Of a DNA stretch of 64,000 nt, positions 1 to 8,592 are shown one piece after another. Positions within the stretch are counted from its first letter, which is position 1. The number at the start of each line of letters is the position of its first letter. The notes under the pieces were generated by a model. The model was not told the DNA's origin and did not search any database. It worked only from the letters and a program-made list of their open reading frames with translations. The stretch comes from Paracoccaceae bacterium (GTDB lineage: Bacteria; Pseudomonadota; Alphaproteobacteria; Rhodobacterales; Rhodobacteraceae), in contig WKFI01000011.1 of the NCBI GenBank assembly GCA_014872875.1, positions 248,001-312,000 on the forward strand, given 5' to 3'. The translations under genes and the position numbers were made by a program.

Positions 1-197
1 TCTGGCCAACCCTGATTTCAGGGATCCTGTCGATGATCCTGGCCGGGGTCATCTGGTCCAATGCCAGCGCTGAACCGGCATGGCTTCTGCACCTCTTGGG
101 AATTCTGCTGGGCATCGAGATGTTGTTCAACGGCCTAGGTCTGGTCTTCATGGCGCTGTTTGTTCGCGGCGCTGACAAGGAAAGCTCGGCAGCCTGA
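1..197 (+). CDS. HdeD/DUF308-family membrane protein, C-terminal fragment
   Basis: The first 197 bases hold the end of a gene that starts before the window; the frame is open from base 3 to a TGA at 195-197. The 64 visible residues form two hydrophobic segments split by a short polar turn (SNASAEPAW), and the second segment has the Gly/Leu-rich pattern LLGILLGIEMLFNGLG, typical of the last helices of HdeD (acid-resistance, DUF308) proteins. HdeD proteins are six-helix inner-membrane proteins of poorly defined function. The family call rests on this tail only, so it is moderate. Confidence 0.6.
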   Translation, partial: WPTLISGILSMILAGVIWSNASAEPAWLLHLLGILLGIEMLFNGLGLVFMALFVRGADKESSAA

Positions 198-250
198 TTC
201 GGAACCGGATTTCGATCCGCATCCTGGGGTTGCCGAACATACACCGCAGC

Positions 251-305
251 TGTGCACGATCAGTGCACAGCCTGTGTACGGAAATCACGCCCCGTCTGAC
301 GGGGC
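251..305. promoter_or_regulatory. Two inverted repeats upstream of leuD
   Basis: A perfect 7-bp inverted repeat (TGTGCAC, 5-base spacer, GTGCACA) lies at 251-269 and a second (GCCCCGT, 3-base loop, ACGGGGC) at 289-305, about 40 bases before the leuD start. The first looks like a dimeric-repressor operator, the second like an RNA hairpin ending the upstream transcript. Neither is followed by a T tract. Their role is inferred only from position and symmetry. Confidence 0.3.
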
Positions 306-344
306 ACCCCACTCGGATGTGGGTCGAAAACGAGGAGTCTGATA

Positions 345-950
345 ATGGACAAGTTCGAAAAACTGCAGGGCATCGCGGCACCCATGCCGCTGGTCAACAT
401 CGATACCGACATGATCATCCCGAAAGTGTTCCTGAAAACCATCAAGCGGTCAGGTCTGGGCGTAAACCTGTTCGACGAAATGCGTTACGATCGCCAAGGC
501 AATGAGCTGCCCGAATTCGTCCTGAACAAACCCCAGTATCGCAACACTGAAATTCTTGTCGCCGGCGACAATTTCGGCTGCGGTTCTTCGCGCGAACACG
601 CCCCTTGGGCGATCAAGGATTTCGGCATCAAATGCGTTATCTCGACCTCGTTTGCCGACATCTTCTTCAACAACTGCTTCAAGAACGGCATCCTGCCCAT
701 CGTGCTCCCGCAAGAGCAGGTAGACATGCTGATGACCGACGCGGAAAAGGGCGAAAACGCCCGCATGACCGTTGATCTGGAAGCACAGGAGATCACCACC
801 TCGGACGGCGACGTTATCGCCTTTGAAGTCGACGCGTTCAAGAAACACTGCCTGCTGAACGGTTTGGATGACATCGGTCTGACGCTGGAAAAATCAGCCT
901 CGATCGACGCATTCGAAGCCAAGGCCGGGCAGGAACGTCCGTGGGTTTGA
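345..950 (+). CDS. leuD: 3-isopropylmalate dehydratase small subunit LeuD
   Basis: LeuD is the swivel-domain subunit of isopropylmalate isomerase; with LeuC (not in the window) it converts 2- to 3-isopropylmalate in leucine synthesis in the cytoplasm. The 201-residue length is normal for bacterial LeuD. The motif NIDTDMIIP is near residues 18-26, and the substrate-loop motif [13 protein letters not shown] starts near residue 77. A GAGGAG ribosome site lies just before the ATG. A strong terminator follows, so the gene probably ends a leuCD transcript that begins upstream. leuB lies about 4.3 kb downstream, separated by unrelated genes. Confidence 0.97.
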   Translation: MDKFEKLQGIAAPMPLVNIDTDMIIPKVFLKTIKRSGLGVNLFDEMRYDRQGNELPEFVLNKPQYRNTEILVAGDNFGCGSSREHAPWAIKDFGIKCVISTSFADIFFNNCFKNGILPIVLPQEQVDMLMTDAEKGENARMTVDLEAQEITTSDGDVIAFEVDAFKKHCLLNGLDDIGLTLEKSASIDAFEAKAGQERPWV

Positions 951-984
951 CGGCGACCCGCTAAGGCGGATCGCAGAAAATTCA

Positions 985-1019
985 AAAAAGGGTCGCGCCC
1001 CGTGCGCGGCCTTTTTTTG
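985..1019 (+). terminator. Rho-independent terminator after leuD
   Basis: GGTCGCGC (991-998) pairs with GCGCGGCC (1004-1011), with one G-U pair and a 5-base loop, followed by seven Ts. It sits 40 bases after the leuD stop. Confidence 0.9.
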
Positions 1020-1287
1020 TTTGCGGTCTGACGCTCCTGACACCCCACATCTTGTGGCTCACCGTCCAAATCCTTGAAATTGTTGCGCTTGATGATGCAA
1101 TCCGGCACCAGTTGCAGCGCCAAATTCGGCAATTCTTAACCTAAACCCTGTAAATTGCTTGAGTGAGATTCCGAAAGCCTGCACAAATAAGGCCAAAATG
1201 AGGCACTCACCCCAACGTAGGTGAGATCAAGTTGGAACAAAGGCGCGGCACGTATCGCTCCTGTCCAGTTTGAAGGGATCGAGAGCA
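1020..1287. other. Intergenic stretch without a recognisable gene
   Basis: Between the leuD terminator and the next start there is no ORF with coding character, no tRNA and no obvious repeat. It presumably holds the promoter of the membrane protein gene at 1288, but no clear -35/-10 pair stands out. Confidence 0.5.
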
Positions 1288-2121
1288 GTGGTTGCACGCA
1301 TACTGGGCGCCGTCCTTCGCGGAGTATTGGTTGCATTGCTGATTGCAATGCCTTCCATCCTGCTGCCGCACTACACGATCCGCTCCGGTGAAATGGTTGC
1401 GCTGATGGCGCTTCTTGCCGCGCTGTTGACCATCGCCGAATATTCCTCGACCTTTCCCAGCTTCGTGGAATTCCGAGACGCCCCACCAATCAACCGGATG
1501 CGCTTTGTCAGCCTGTTCCTGATTGTCTTGTCGCTTAGCCTGATCGCCAAGCACATGTATGAACCTTCCAACATGACGGCGCTGTTCTCAGGTCTGGGTT
1601 ACCTGCTGGGCAACTTGCTCGATTTCCCCTATTCACCGGTCCGCTTGGTGCTGCTGGTGCTGCCCCAGAACGTCCCGATTGAAATCGTCCAGACCGCTCG
1701 AGCTGCCGCTGGGGTGGCCTACATGTTCACTCTGATCACCGTGCTGTCCTTCCAATTCAGCATCCGGGTTCTGAACTGGCCGATTGCAAACGGCGCCTTC
1801 AACGTCTGGGTCAACCTGCCGCTTTTCGACCCGACCACCGGTGGGGACGTGGTACATCGCCTGCATCGGGACGGGCGCATCAATGTCATGTTGGGCTGCC
1901 TTCTGCCCTTTGCCATTCCGGCCTTCGTGAAACTGGCCGCAGACATCGTTGATCCCGCCCTTTTGATCCCGCCACACACAATGATCTGGACGATTGCGGC
2001 CTGGGCATTTCTGCCTGCTTCCATGTTGATGCGCGGTATGGCGATGCTGCGGATCGCCGACTTGATCGAGGAAAAACGACGCAAGGCTTATGCCAATTCC
2101 GAGGCCATGCAAACCGCATGA
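1288..2121 (+). CDS. Conserved-type multipass membrane protein of unknown function
   Basis: A 277-residue inner-membrane protein with about seven hydrophobic segments: residues ~5-25, 35-55, 72-92, 95-115, 135-155, 203-222 and 228-248. A basic, charged tail (EEKRRKAY) follows the last one. I do not recognise the family. A GTG start at 1288 was chosen because an AGGGA ribosome site lies 9 bases upstream; a TTG at 1270 would add six residues. The stop overlaps the start of the next gene by four bases (ATGA), so the two are translationally coupled and may work together, but nothing in the sequence shows how. Confidence 0.75.
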   Translation: MVARILGAVLRGVLVALLIAMPSILLPHYTIRSGEMVALMALLAALLTIAEYSSTFPSFVEFRDAPPINRMRFVSLFLIVLSLSLIAKHMYEPSNMTALFSGLGYLLGNLLDFPYSPVRLVLLVLPQNVPIEIVQTARAAAGVAYMFTLITVLSFQFSIRVLNWPIANGAFNVWVNLPLFDPTTGGDVVHRLHRDGRINVMLGCLLPFAIPAFVKLAADIVDPALLIPPHTMIWTIAAWAFLPASMLMRGMAMLRIADLIEEKRRKAYANSEAMQTA

Positions 2122-3203
2122 GAGCCTGGCTTGCAGCCTGTCTTTTCTTCGCCGCTCTTGGCGCGCCATCCATCGCAGACACGCTACGCATCGCCAGCTT
2201 CAATACCGAGCTTGCCCAAGATGGGCCCGGCCTGCTCCTCAAACATCTGAACCGCGGCACCGACCCTGCGACAGAGGCAGTTTTGCAAGTCATCGCCGCC
2301 GCACAACCAGACATTCTGGTGCTGCAGAGCCTGGATTGGGATGCTCGCAACCAGACATTGCAATCCCTGGCAGACCGGCTGGGCGAGGCCGGAAACCATT
2401 ACTCACATCTCTTTGCCTTGAAACCTAACAGCGGGCAGGAAATGCCCCTGGATCTGGATGGCGACGGCAGAACCGGAGGCCCGGGGGATGCCCAGGGGTT
2501 CGGGTATTTTACTGGCCAAGGCGGCATGGCGATCCTGTCCCGCTATCCCATTCTGACAGGTGAGGTGCGCGATTACAGCCAGATCCTCTGGTCCGATCTT
2601 CCCGACGCTCTGCTACCCAACCATCCCGACGGTTCTCCCTTTCCCTCAGCCGAGGCTTTGGCCGTCCAACGCCTGTCCAGTGTCGGGCATTGGGCCGTTC
2701 CGATCCAGTTGGACAGTGGCACAGTCCTAACCGTGCTGGCCTTCCAGGCCGGGCCGCCAGTATTCGACGGGCCGGAGGATCGCAACGGGCGGCGCAATCA
2801 CGACGAAATCCAGCTCTGGGCCCGTGTTCTGGATGGTCAGTTCGGTCCGCCTCCTCCTGCGCCCTTTGTTATTGCAGGCGGCGCCAATCTGGACCCTGCA
2901 GACAGCGATGGCCGGACCGAGGCGATCCGGACCCTGCTGAGCGACCCACGTCTTCAAGACCCTCACCCTTCCAGCCCTGGCGCGGCTGTTGCACCCGATC
3001 AGGGTCACAGTTCACCTAATGCGCAGGACACCGTGGATTGGCGCGGCATTGGTCGGTTTCGGGTCGACTACGTGCTGCCATCTTCGGATCTGACCGTGAC
3101 AGCCTCAGAGGTGTATTGGCCCCCGGATAAAGACCCGATGGCCGAAATCGCCCAAACCGCCAGTCGTCACCGGCTGGTTTGGGTTGATCTGGCGGTACAT
3201 TGA
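2118..3203 (+). CDS. Exported endonuclease/exonuclease/phosphatase-fold protein, possibly catalytically impaired
   Basis: A 361-residue protein of the EEP (DNase I-like) superfamily with a Sec signal peptide (MRAWLAACLFFAALGAPSIA), so probably periplasmic. Family landmarks are the first strand RIASFNTE (residues 24-31), the glycine-rich segment DLDGDGRTGGPGD (112-124), GPEDRNGRRNHDE (218-230), DTVDWRG, RVDYVLPSSDL and the C-terminal SRHRLVWVDL. The substrate is unknown. One oddity: the position where EEP enzymes carry the catalytic Asp of the GDxN motif reads GGANLDP (254-260), and the first-strand Glu motif reads LQSLDW. It is coupled to the upstream membrane protein by a 4-base overlap. Confidence 0.85.
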   Translation: MRAWLAACLFFAALGAPSIADTLRIASFNTELAQDGPGLLLKHLNRGTDPATEAVLQVIAAAQPDILVLQSLDWDARNQTLQSLADRLGEAGNHYSHLFALKPNSGQEMPLDLDGDGRTGGPGDAQGFGYFTGQGGMAILSRYPILTGEVRDYSQILWSDLPDALLPNHPDGSPFPSAEALAVQRLSSVGHWAVPIQLDSGTVLTVLAFQAGPPVFDGPEDRNGRRNHDEIQLWARVLDGQFGPPPPAPFVIAGGANLDPADSDGRTEAIRTLLSDPRLQDPHPSSPGAAVAPDQGHSSPNAQDTVDWRGIGRFRVDYVLPSSDLTVTASEVYWPPDKDPMAEIAQTASRHRLVWVDLAVH

Positions 3204-3206
3204 CGT

Positions 3207-4118
3207 TCAGGCTTCGGCCCATTGCGCCACTTTGCCGACCTCCCGGCCCCGGCGTGCCAGACCGGCAGGGATTGCATTGGCCAAGGCGTGCTCAACCGGC
3301 GTCGGTACGAACTCCGGCAGCAGCCGTTTCAACACCCCGGCATCCATCGAGTGCGGCATGTCCCAAAGATACCGCATCTCGAGCAAATGCCGTGCCAAGG
3401 GCCAGACCGGACGGGCAAGTTGGATCGGCAGCCACGACATCCTGCGCAGATGCGCCGGCCGCGCCAACACACGATTCAGGGCGGCAAGCATCTGTGCCCC
3501 TGTCAGCGTATAGCCAGCAAAAGGAATATCCGCATAAACCGGCAGCTCGGACCGCCGTTCGGCCAAACCCACACAAGCGCGTGCCAAGTCCGGCAGATAG
3601 GCCCAGCTGTGCGGAACGTCCGGTGCTCCGGGATAAGTGAAGATCCCCCGCCCCAGGCGTTTTGTCATGATGGCATCGAACCAGTTTCCCGAGGCGCTTG
3701 TGTCCAGAAAGTCTCCCGCCCGCAGCAGTATGGTCCGCACCCCCGATGCGCGATAGGCCGCCTCCATATCTACGCGCAACCGTCCCAGCGGGTTGGATGC
3801 CGCATGGGATGTTTGCGGCCCCCAAGGCGCACTGCTTTCCAGTCCGAACACGTAGACATTGCCGGGAACGATCACGGTTGCCCCGGTGGATCTGGCCGCA
3901 TCAATCACCTGCGTGTGCCACGCCTGCATCTCCCGCGCCCAATGCGTGTAGGGCATATTGGCAGCGTTGACGATGACATCGACCCCGCAGGCAGCTTGGC
4001 TCAGCTGGTCCCGCTTCCGGTCAAAACGAAGCACGTGCCACCCCGCGTCCGAAAACGCCTTGTCCGCGGCGCGCCCGAACCGGCCGCTGGCTCCCAAGAT
4101 CAATACCGTTTGGGTCAT
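3207..4118 (-). CDS. NAD(P)-dependent epimerase/dehydratase-family protein
   Basis: A 303-residue extended-SDR protein. The N-terminus has a Rossmann strand and the nucleotide-binding motif LGASGRFG (residues ~7-14). Later segments include VNAANMPYT, VIVPGNVYVFG and a C-terminal helical substrate domain. A YxxxK catalytic pair is not clear, so some members may only bind NAD(P). The gene converges tail to tail with the EEP gene (3-base gap) and diverges from the LysR gene at 4213, which suggests, by the usual LysR arrangement, that the LysR protein controls it. The substrate is not predictable. Confidence 0.85.
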   Translation of the reverse strand: MTQTVLILGASGRFGRAADKAFSDAGWHVLRFDRKRDQLSQAACGVDVIVNAANMPYTHWAREMQAWHTQVIDAARSTGATVIVPGNVYVFGLESSAPWGPQTSHAASNPLGRLRVDMEAAYRASGVRTILLRAGDFLDTSASGNWFDAIMTKRLGRGIFTYPGAPDVPHSWAYLPDLARACVGLAERRSELPVYADIPFAGYTLTGAQMLAALNRVLARPAHLRRMSWLPIQLARPVWPLARHLLEMRYLWDMPHSMDAGVLKRLLPEFVPTPVEHALANAIPAGLARRGREVGKVAQWAEA

Positions 4119-4212
4119 GTCCTATCCTCCAATCCGATCTGCTACCTCAGACTTATTGAAAGAAATTCGTTTCGCCATTGCTTGAATTCGGCGCCCATGT
4201 ATTCATTTTTGC

Positions 4213-5106
4213 ATGGACAACTCTACCGCCCTCACCGATTGGTCTCTGATCCAGAGCTTTCTTGCCGTGGCCGAACATGGATCTCTCTCGGCAGCTGCCA
4301 GGGCTTTGCAGCTGAGCCAACCGACCTTGGGACGGCACATCCAAACGCTGGAAACCTCACTCCAGACGCGCCTATTCGACCGGCACCCCAAGGGATTGCA
4401 GCCCAGTGAGGCCGGCCAACGGTTGTTACCCGTCGCGCGGGACATAGCCAAACAGGTCAACAGCTTCACACTAACCGCCATGGGTGAGGCGGAAAAACTG
4501 GCGGGAACCGTTCGGATCACGGCCAGCGTCTTTGCTTCGCATCATCTGCTGCCGCCCCTGCTGGCCCGGCTGCGCGAGGAAGAGCCTGACATCCAGATCG
4601 AACTGGTGCCATCCGACAGCACGCAGAACCTATTGTTCCGCGCTGCAGATATCGCCGTGCGTATGTACCGCCCCACGCAGCTGGAAGTGATCGCCCGCCA
4701 TATCACCGATTTGGAACTGGGTATTTTTGCTGCCAAATCCTATCTGGACCGGGCCGGACGACCCGAGCAGCCAGAGGAACTGTGGCAGCACGATCTGGTG
4801 GGCTATGATGGCAATGAGCTGATCCTGCAAACCATTCGCGATATGGGGTGGGAGATAACGCGCGATGCCTTTGCCGTCCGCTGTGACAACCAATCCGCTT
4901 ATTGGGAACTGGTCCGCGCGGGATGCGGGATCGGATTTTCGCAACGTGGTGTCGCGGTGTCAGACCCCCTTGTCGAGGAGCTGGACTTGGGTATCCACAT
5001 CCCGCCCCTGCCCGTCTGGCTGGCTGCCCACCCCAAGCTGCGACACACTCCCCGGGTTGCGCGGGTCTGGGATCTGCTGGTCCAAGGGCTGAAGGACCAA
5101 CGCTAG
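4213..5106 (+). CDS. LysR-family transcriptional regulator
   Basis: A 297-residue LysR-type regulator. The N-terminal winged helix (residues ~8-66) shows SLSAAARALQLSQPTLGRHI and TRLFDRHPKGLQPSEAGQRL; the rest is a periplasmic-binding-like effector domain starting around GTVRITAS (residue 97). It is divergent from the epimerase gene, with 94 bases between the two starts, which probably holds the shared operator. The effector is unknown. The next gene, leuB, is 126 bases downstream and is probably separately transcribed. Confidence 0.93.
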   Translation: MDNSTALTDWSLIQSFLAVAEHGSLSAAARALQLSQPTLGRHIQTLETSLQTRLFDRHPKGLQPSEAGQRLLPVARDIAKQVNSFTLTAMGEAEKLAGTVRITASVFASHHLLPPLLARLREEEPDIQIELVPSDSTQNLLFRAADIAVRMYRPTQLEVIARHITDLELGIFAAKSYLDRAGRPEQPEELWQHDLVGYDGNELILQTIRDMGWEITRDAFAVRCDNQSAYWELVRAGCGIGFSQRGVAVSDPLVEELDLGIHIPPLPVWLAAHPKLRHTPRVARVWDLLVQGLKDQR

Positions 5107-5232
5107 CTGTGTCAGCGGCCGCGCGAAACGACGTAATTCCTGCTGAAATGCCTTATTTACAGGGGGACGGACATTGACCACCGGCAGTCACCGCTGTACG
5201 CCCACGGGGAGTTTTTTCAAGGAGATCTCCGC

Positions 5233-6336
5233 ATGTCGAATCCTTCCCTTCTGATTCTGCCCGGTGACGGCATTGGCCCCGAAGTCATGGCCCAAGTCCG
5301 CCGCATCATCGACTGGTTCGGTGAAAAGCGCGATCTGAAGTTCGACGTGAGCGAAGATCTGGTCGGCGGCGCCGCCTATGACGCACATGGCGTGCCGCTG
5401 CACGACGACACCATGGCCAAAGCTCAGGATGCCGATGCTGTTCTGCTGGGTGCCGTGGGTGGCCCGAAATACGACGATCTGGACTTCAGCGTGAAACCCG
5501 AACGCGGCCTGCTGCGTCTGCGCAAGGAAATGGACCTGTTCGCCAACCTGCGCCCGGCACAGTGTTTTGACGCGCTGGCGGATTTCTCGTCTCTGAAAAA
5601 GGACATCGTCGCCGGTCTGGACATCATGATCGTGCGCGAATTGACCTCGGGTGTCTATTTCGGTGAACCGCGCGGTATCTTCGAAGAAGGGAATGAACGC
5701 GTCGGAATCAACACCCAGCGCTACACCGAAAGCGAGATCGAGCGCGTGGCCCGTAGCGCGTTTGAGCTGGCGATGCGTCGGGGCAAGAAGGTCTGCTCGA
5801 TGGAGAAGGCCAACGTGATGGAATCCGGCATCTTGTGGCGCGAAGTCGTGACCCGCGTGGCGGCCGACTACCCCGAGGTCGAGCTGTCGCACATGTATGC
5901 CGACAATGGCGCCATGCAGCTGGTACGCGCACCGAAACAGTTCGACGTGATCCTGACCGACAACCTGTTCGGCGACATTCTGTCCGACTGCGCTGCGATG
6001 CTGACCGGTTCGCTGGGCATGCTGCCATCGGCCAGCCTGGGTGCTCCGATGGAAAACGGCCGCCCCAAGGCGCTGTATGAACCCGTGCACGGTTCCGCCC
6101 CCGACATCACCGGTCAGGGCAAAGCCAACCCGATCGCCTGTATCCTCAGCTTCGCCATGGCGCTGCGCTACAGCTTTGATCAGGGCAGCGAAGCGGACCG
6201 CCTGGAAGCTGCGGTCGAAAAGGTTCTGGCAGATGGAGTCCGCACCGCCGACCTGCTGGGTGAAGAAGGCGTACAGCCAGTATCCACCTCCGAGATGGGC
6301 GACGTGATCTTGGCCGCTCTGGATGCCAGCCTCTGA
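5233..6336 (+). CDS. leuB: 3-isopropylmalate dehydrogenase LeuB
   Basis: LeuB oxidatively decarboxylates 3-isopropylmalate to 2-oxoisocaproate with NAD+, the third step of leucine synthesis. The 367-residue length fits. Visible landmarks are [10 protein letters not shown] (residues ~8-17), the substrate-binding arginines in [32 protein letters not shown], the [10 protein letters not shown] metal-binding segment and the NAD-binding [15 protein letters not shown] region. A strong AAGGAG ribosome site lies 8 bases before ATG. A terminator follows directly, so leuB is monocistronic or the last gene of its unit. Confidence 0.98.
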   Translation: MSNPSLLILPGDGIGPEVMAQVRRIIDWFGEKRDLKFDVSEDLVGGAAYDAHGVPLHDDTMAKAQDADAVLLGAVGGPKYDDLDFSVKPERGLLRLRKEMDLFANLRPAQCFDALADFSSLKKDIVAGLDIMIVRELTSGVYFGEPRGIFEEGNERVGINTQRYTESEIERVARSAFELAMRRGKKVCSMEKANVMESGILWREVVTRVAADYPEVELSHMYADNGAMQLVRAPKQFDVILTDNLFGDILSDCAAMLTGSLGMLPSASLGAPMENGRPKALYEPVHGSAPDITGQGKANPIACILSFAMALRYSFDQGSEADRLEAAVEKVLADGVRTADLLGEEGVQPVSTSEMGDVILAALDASL

Positions 6337-6363
6337 TCTCGGTTGAAGTCTGTAACTCTGTGC

Positions 6364-6396
6364 AAAACGCCCTCCCCGTCGGAGGGCGTTTTCATT
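6364..6396. terminator. Bidirectional terminator between leuB and the Na/Pi cotransporter gene
   Basis: A perfect 12-bp stem, AAAACGCCCTCC (6364-6375) with GGAGGGCGTTTT (6381-6392), closed by a 5-base loop and with A/T tracts on both sides. It lies between convergent genes and overlaps the last codon of the downstream minus-strand gene. Confidence 0.92.
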
Positions 6397-7981
6397 TTGC
6401 GGCGGTCTTTGACGGGGGCAGCCCCTGTTCCGCCAGTCGGTTGTAGTGCATTACTCTTTCGCCGTGGTGCAATGTTCGCTCCAGCCATCGCATCGCATCC
6501 GTGTGGGCGAACACGTCATGCAATGAGTAGATCCCGGCATGCTCTGCCAGCAGCAAAGCCCGGCGGTGGCGGGCTTTGCGGTGCACCACCAGCCCGTGCA
6601 GCCGTGCCAACCGCTCAGTATCGCGCAGATCAAGCGATGCCGCCGGTTGTCGGCCCAGCGCGGCACCGACCGCAACCGCAGGCCGCAACAGGATCCGATC
6701 GTCCAACAGCGTCTCGATCCGCGCCGTCTGCCTTGCGCGCTCCAACAGGCGGAGCAGGTGATCCGTTTCATGCAGCAGAGCTGAGTAGACCATTTCCTCC
6801 GCTGGACGGTCCTCAGGCAGTCGGATATCCGCCAGAAATTCCTGCAAGTCGTCCAGGGCGCTCTCGGCCCGGTTCAACGTCGACAGTTTGCGATAGTCCG
6901 GGGTTGGGCTGAGTGCATCGCTCAGCGCCGTGAACACATGCCGCGCGATGGTTTCCGCTGCGGCCTGTGCCGCCACCAAAGCGACACCGGAATCCTGCAA
7001 CAGCGCGGCGTCCAACGACACCAACGCCTCTGGCGTCTCATCGGGCACAAGCCTGTGGATCAGCGCTGAAAAGGCGGGCGTCAAGGGAAGAAACACAAGC
7101 GTGCCGACCAGGTTGAAGCCCAGATGAAACAGCAGAAGCGCTGTCAACGGATCGGTTGTTTCGGCCAATCCCGTCAACCCGTCAGCACCGAAGAGAACGA
7201 TCGGAAAGGCGATGAAGGACGTGGCAAGATTGAACAGTAAATTCGCAACAGCCGTCTGACGCATCGGACGCGACCCGCCGATCGAGGCCAGCATTGCCGT
7301 CGCCGTGGTACCTATATTCATACCAATCAGCATCGCGGCGCCTTGGTTGATACCGATTGCTCCGCTCTCCAGCAACACCAGGGCCAAGGCAATCGCCGCG
7401 CTGGAGGATTGCACAAGCACGGTAAATCCGGCCCCCGCCAAAATCAGTATCAGCAGCCCCCCGAACCCCTGGGACGGCAGGGACGCGAAACTGACCGTGG
7501 CCGTGAGGGTCTTCATCCCATCCTGCATGAGCTCCAGGCCGATCAAAAGCAGGCACAGCCCGGCTACGACGCGTCCGATGCGCGCCCACAAACCCTTGGT
7601 CAAAAGGTCCGCCAGCGCAGCAGGCAGCAGGACCACCATGGCCACGGTGTCCAGCTCCATCTTGAAACCCAGCAGCGACACCAACCAACCCGTCGCCGTG
7701 GTCCCGATATTGGCCCCATAGATGACCCCCAACGATTGGGCCAACGTCAACAAACCGGCTCCGACAAACCCGACGGTCATTACGGTCGTGGCACTCGACG
7801 ACTGAATGATGGCCGTTGCCACAGCACCCGTTGCCACCCCGCGCAGGGGGGTCGTTGTGAAACGGCTCAGCCAGTCGCGCAGATTGCTGCCGGCTGCTTC
7901 CTTCAACGCGCCGGTCATGAGCTTCATTCCCAAAAGGAACATCCCCACACCGCCCAGAACCAAATAGATTTCTTCGGACAT
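6392..7981 (-). CDS. Na+/phosphate cotransporter-family protein with PhoU-like C-terminus
   Basis: A 529-residue inner-membrane protein of the NptA/YjbB (Na/Pi-cotransporter II-related) family. The N-terminal ~310 residues hold two inverted repeats of helices with the hallmark QSSSATT (first repeat, near GAVATAIIQSSSAT) and QSSSAAIALALVLLESG (second repeat), plus GANIGTT and GMNIGTT. The C-terminal ~200 residues are helical and hydrophilic like PhoU. Such proteins move phosphate with sodium, often outward. The ATG at 7981 was chosen; an in-frame TTG at 7993 would add four residues. It lies between a shared terminator and the divergent tRNA-Pro gene. Confidence 0.92.
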   Translation of the reverse strand: MSEEIYLVLGGVGMFLLGMKLMTGALKEAAGSNLRDWLSRFTTTPLRGVATGAVATAIIQSSSATTVMTVGFVGAGLLTLAQSLGVIYGANIGTTATGWLVSLLGFKMELDTVAMVVLLPAALADLLTKGLWARIGRVVAGLCLLLIGLELMQDGMKTLTATVSFASLPSQGFGGLLILILAGAGFTVLVQSSSAAIALALVLLESGAIGINQGAAMLIGMNIGTTATAMLASIGGSRPMRQTAVANLLFNLATSFIAFPIVLFGADGLTGLAETTDPLTALLLFHLGFNLVGTLVFLPLTPAFSALIHRLVPDETPEALVSLDAALLQDSGVALVAAQAAAETIARHVFTALSDALSPTPDYRKLSTLNRAESALDDLQEFLADIRLPEDRPAEEMVYSALLHETDHLLRLLERARQTARIETLLDDRILLRPAVAVGAALGRQPAASLDLRDTERLARLHGLVVHRKARHRRALLLAEHAGIYSLHDVFAHTDAMRWLERTLHHGERVMHYNRLAEQGLPPSKTAAK

Positions 7982-8108
7982 TTCACCTCGCAATTCGAGG
8001 TCAGTCTGCCTTCGACCCGGGCGCCCCGCAAGCGCGATAGAAATTCACCCGGCCAACACTATTGGCCTTGCAAACCCGCCGAGTCAGGTATAAACGACGC
8101 GCCACGGT

Positions 8109-8185
8109 CGGAGTGTAGCTCAGCCTGGTAGAGCACTGTCTTCGGGAGGCAGGGGTCGTGAGTTCGAATCTCGCCACTCCGACCA
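8109..8185 (+). tRNA. tRNA-Pro (anticodon CGG)
   Basis: A 77-base cloverleaf: acceptor CGGAGTG pairs with CACTCCG, D arm GCTC/GAGC, anticodon stem CTGTC/GGCAG with loop TTCGGGA (anticodon CGG, reading CCG), T arm with TTCGAAT, and encoded CCA at 8183-8185. It starts with C1, as usual for bacterial tRNA-Pro. It is followed by its own terminator. Confidence 0.97.
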
Positions 8186-8192
8186 ATGAAAC

Positions 8193-8219
8193 AAGGCCCC
8201 TGAGCGGGCCTTTTTTTGT
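8193..8219 (+). terminator. Terminator after tRNA-Pro
   Basis: AAGGCCC (8193-8199) pairs with GGGCCTT (8206-8212), with a 6-base loop and a run of Ts, 8 bases after the tRNA end. Confidence 0.9.
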
Positions 8220-8592
8220 TTCTCAGATCAGTCGCCGTGATGCTTCTTGCCACGTTTCAGAGACTGTTTTCTTTCACTGCAATCCAGATTTTCGGCGGCA
8301 ATGCCAATTTGGGCGCACGTGAGATCTTGCCATATCGGCCGTCACTGCAGTCTGTCTAAAGAACACGGTTTCCCGTCTCGCGTTAGAGCCGGTCAAATGA
8401 CGAACATCTTCAAAATGCGTCTCCTGGCGCGACGCAATCACCTAAAGCCATCGTCAGACAGACCTGCTTGCTTACTCGGCTCTATAGGAAAGACGACCAC
8501 GGCAACCGACGGGACAATCCCGACAGCGACCAACCCACAACAGGCTTTCAAGATTGCAGTCAGGATGCTCCATTGGACCAATTGGGCCTTCA
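8220..8592. other. Gene-free interval of about 370 bases
   Basis: No ORF here shows coding character; the overlapping frames have rare-codon, repeat-free translations with no recognisable domain. tRNA-linked intervals are common integration sites, but I see no attachment-site duplication, integrase or insertion sequence. Confidence 0.45.

Noticed and set aside
5188-6090. A 300-codon open frame on the minus strand over leuB
   Set aside because: It is fully inside leuB in the opposite direction; long antisense frames are expected in GC-rich genes with strong third-position bias. The translation is His/Gln/Arg-rich without any domain.
8109-8592. Genomic island attachment at tRNA-Pro
   Set aside because: No integrase, no duplicated tRNA 3' end and no mobile genes next to it.
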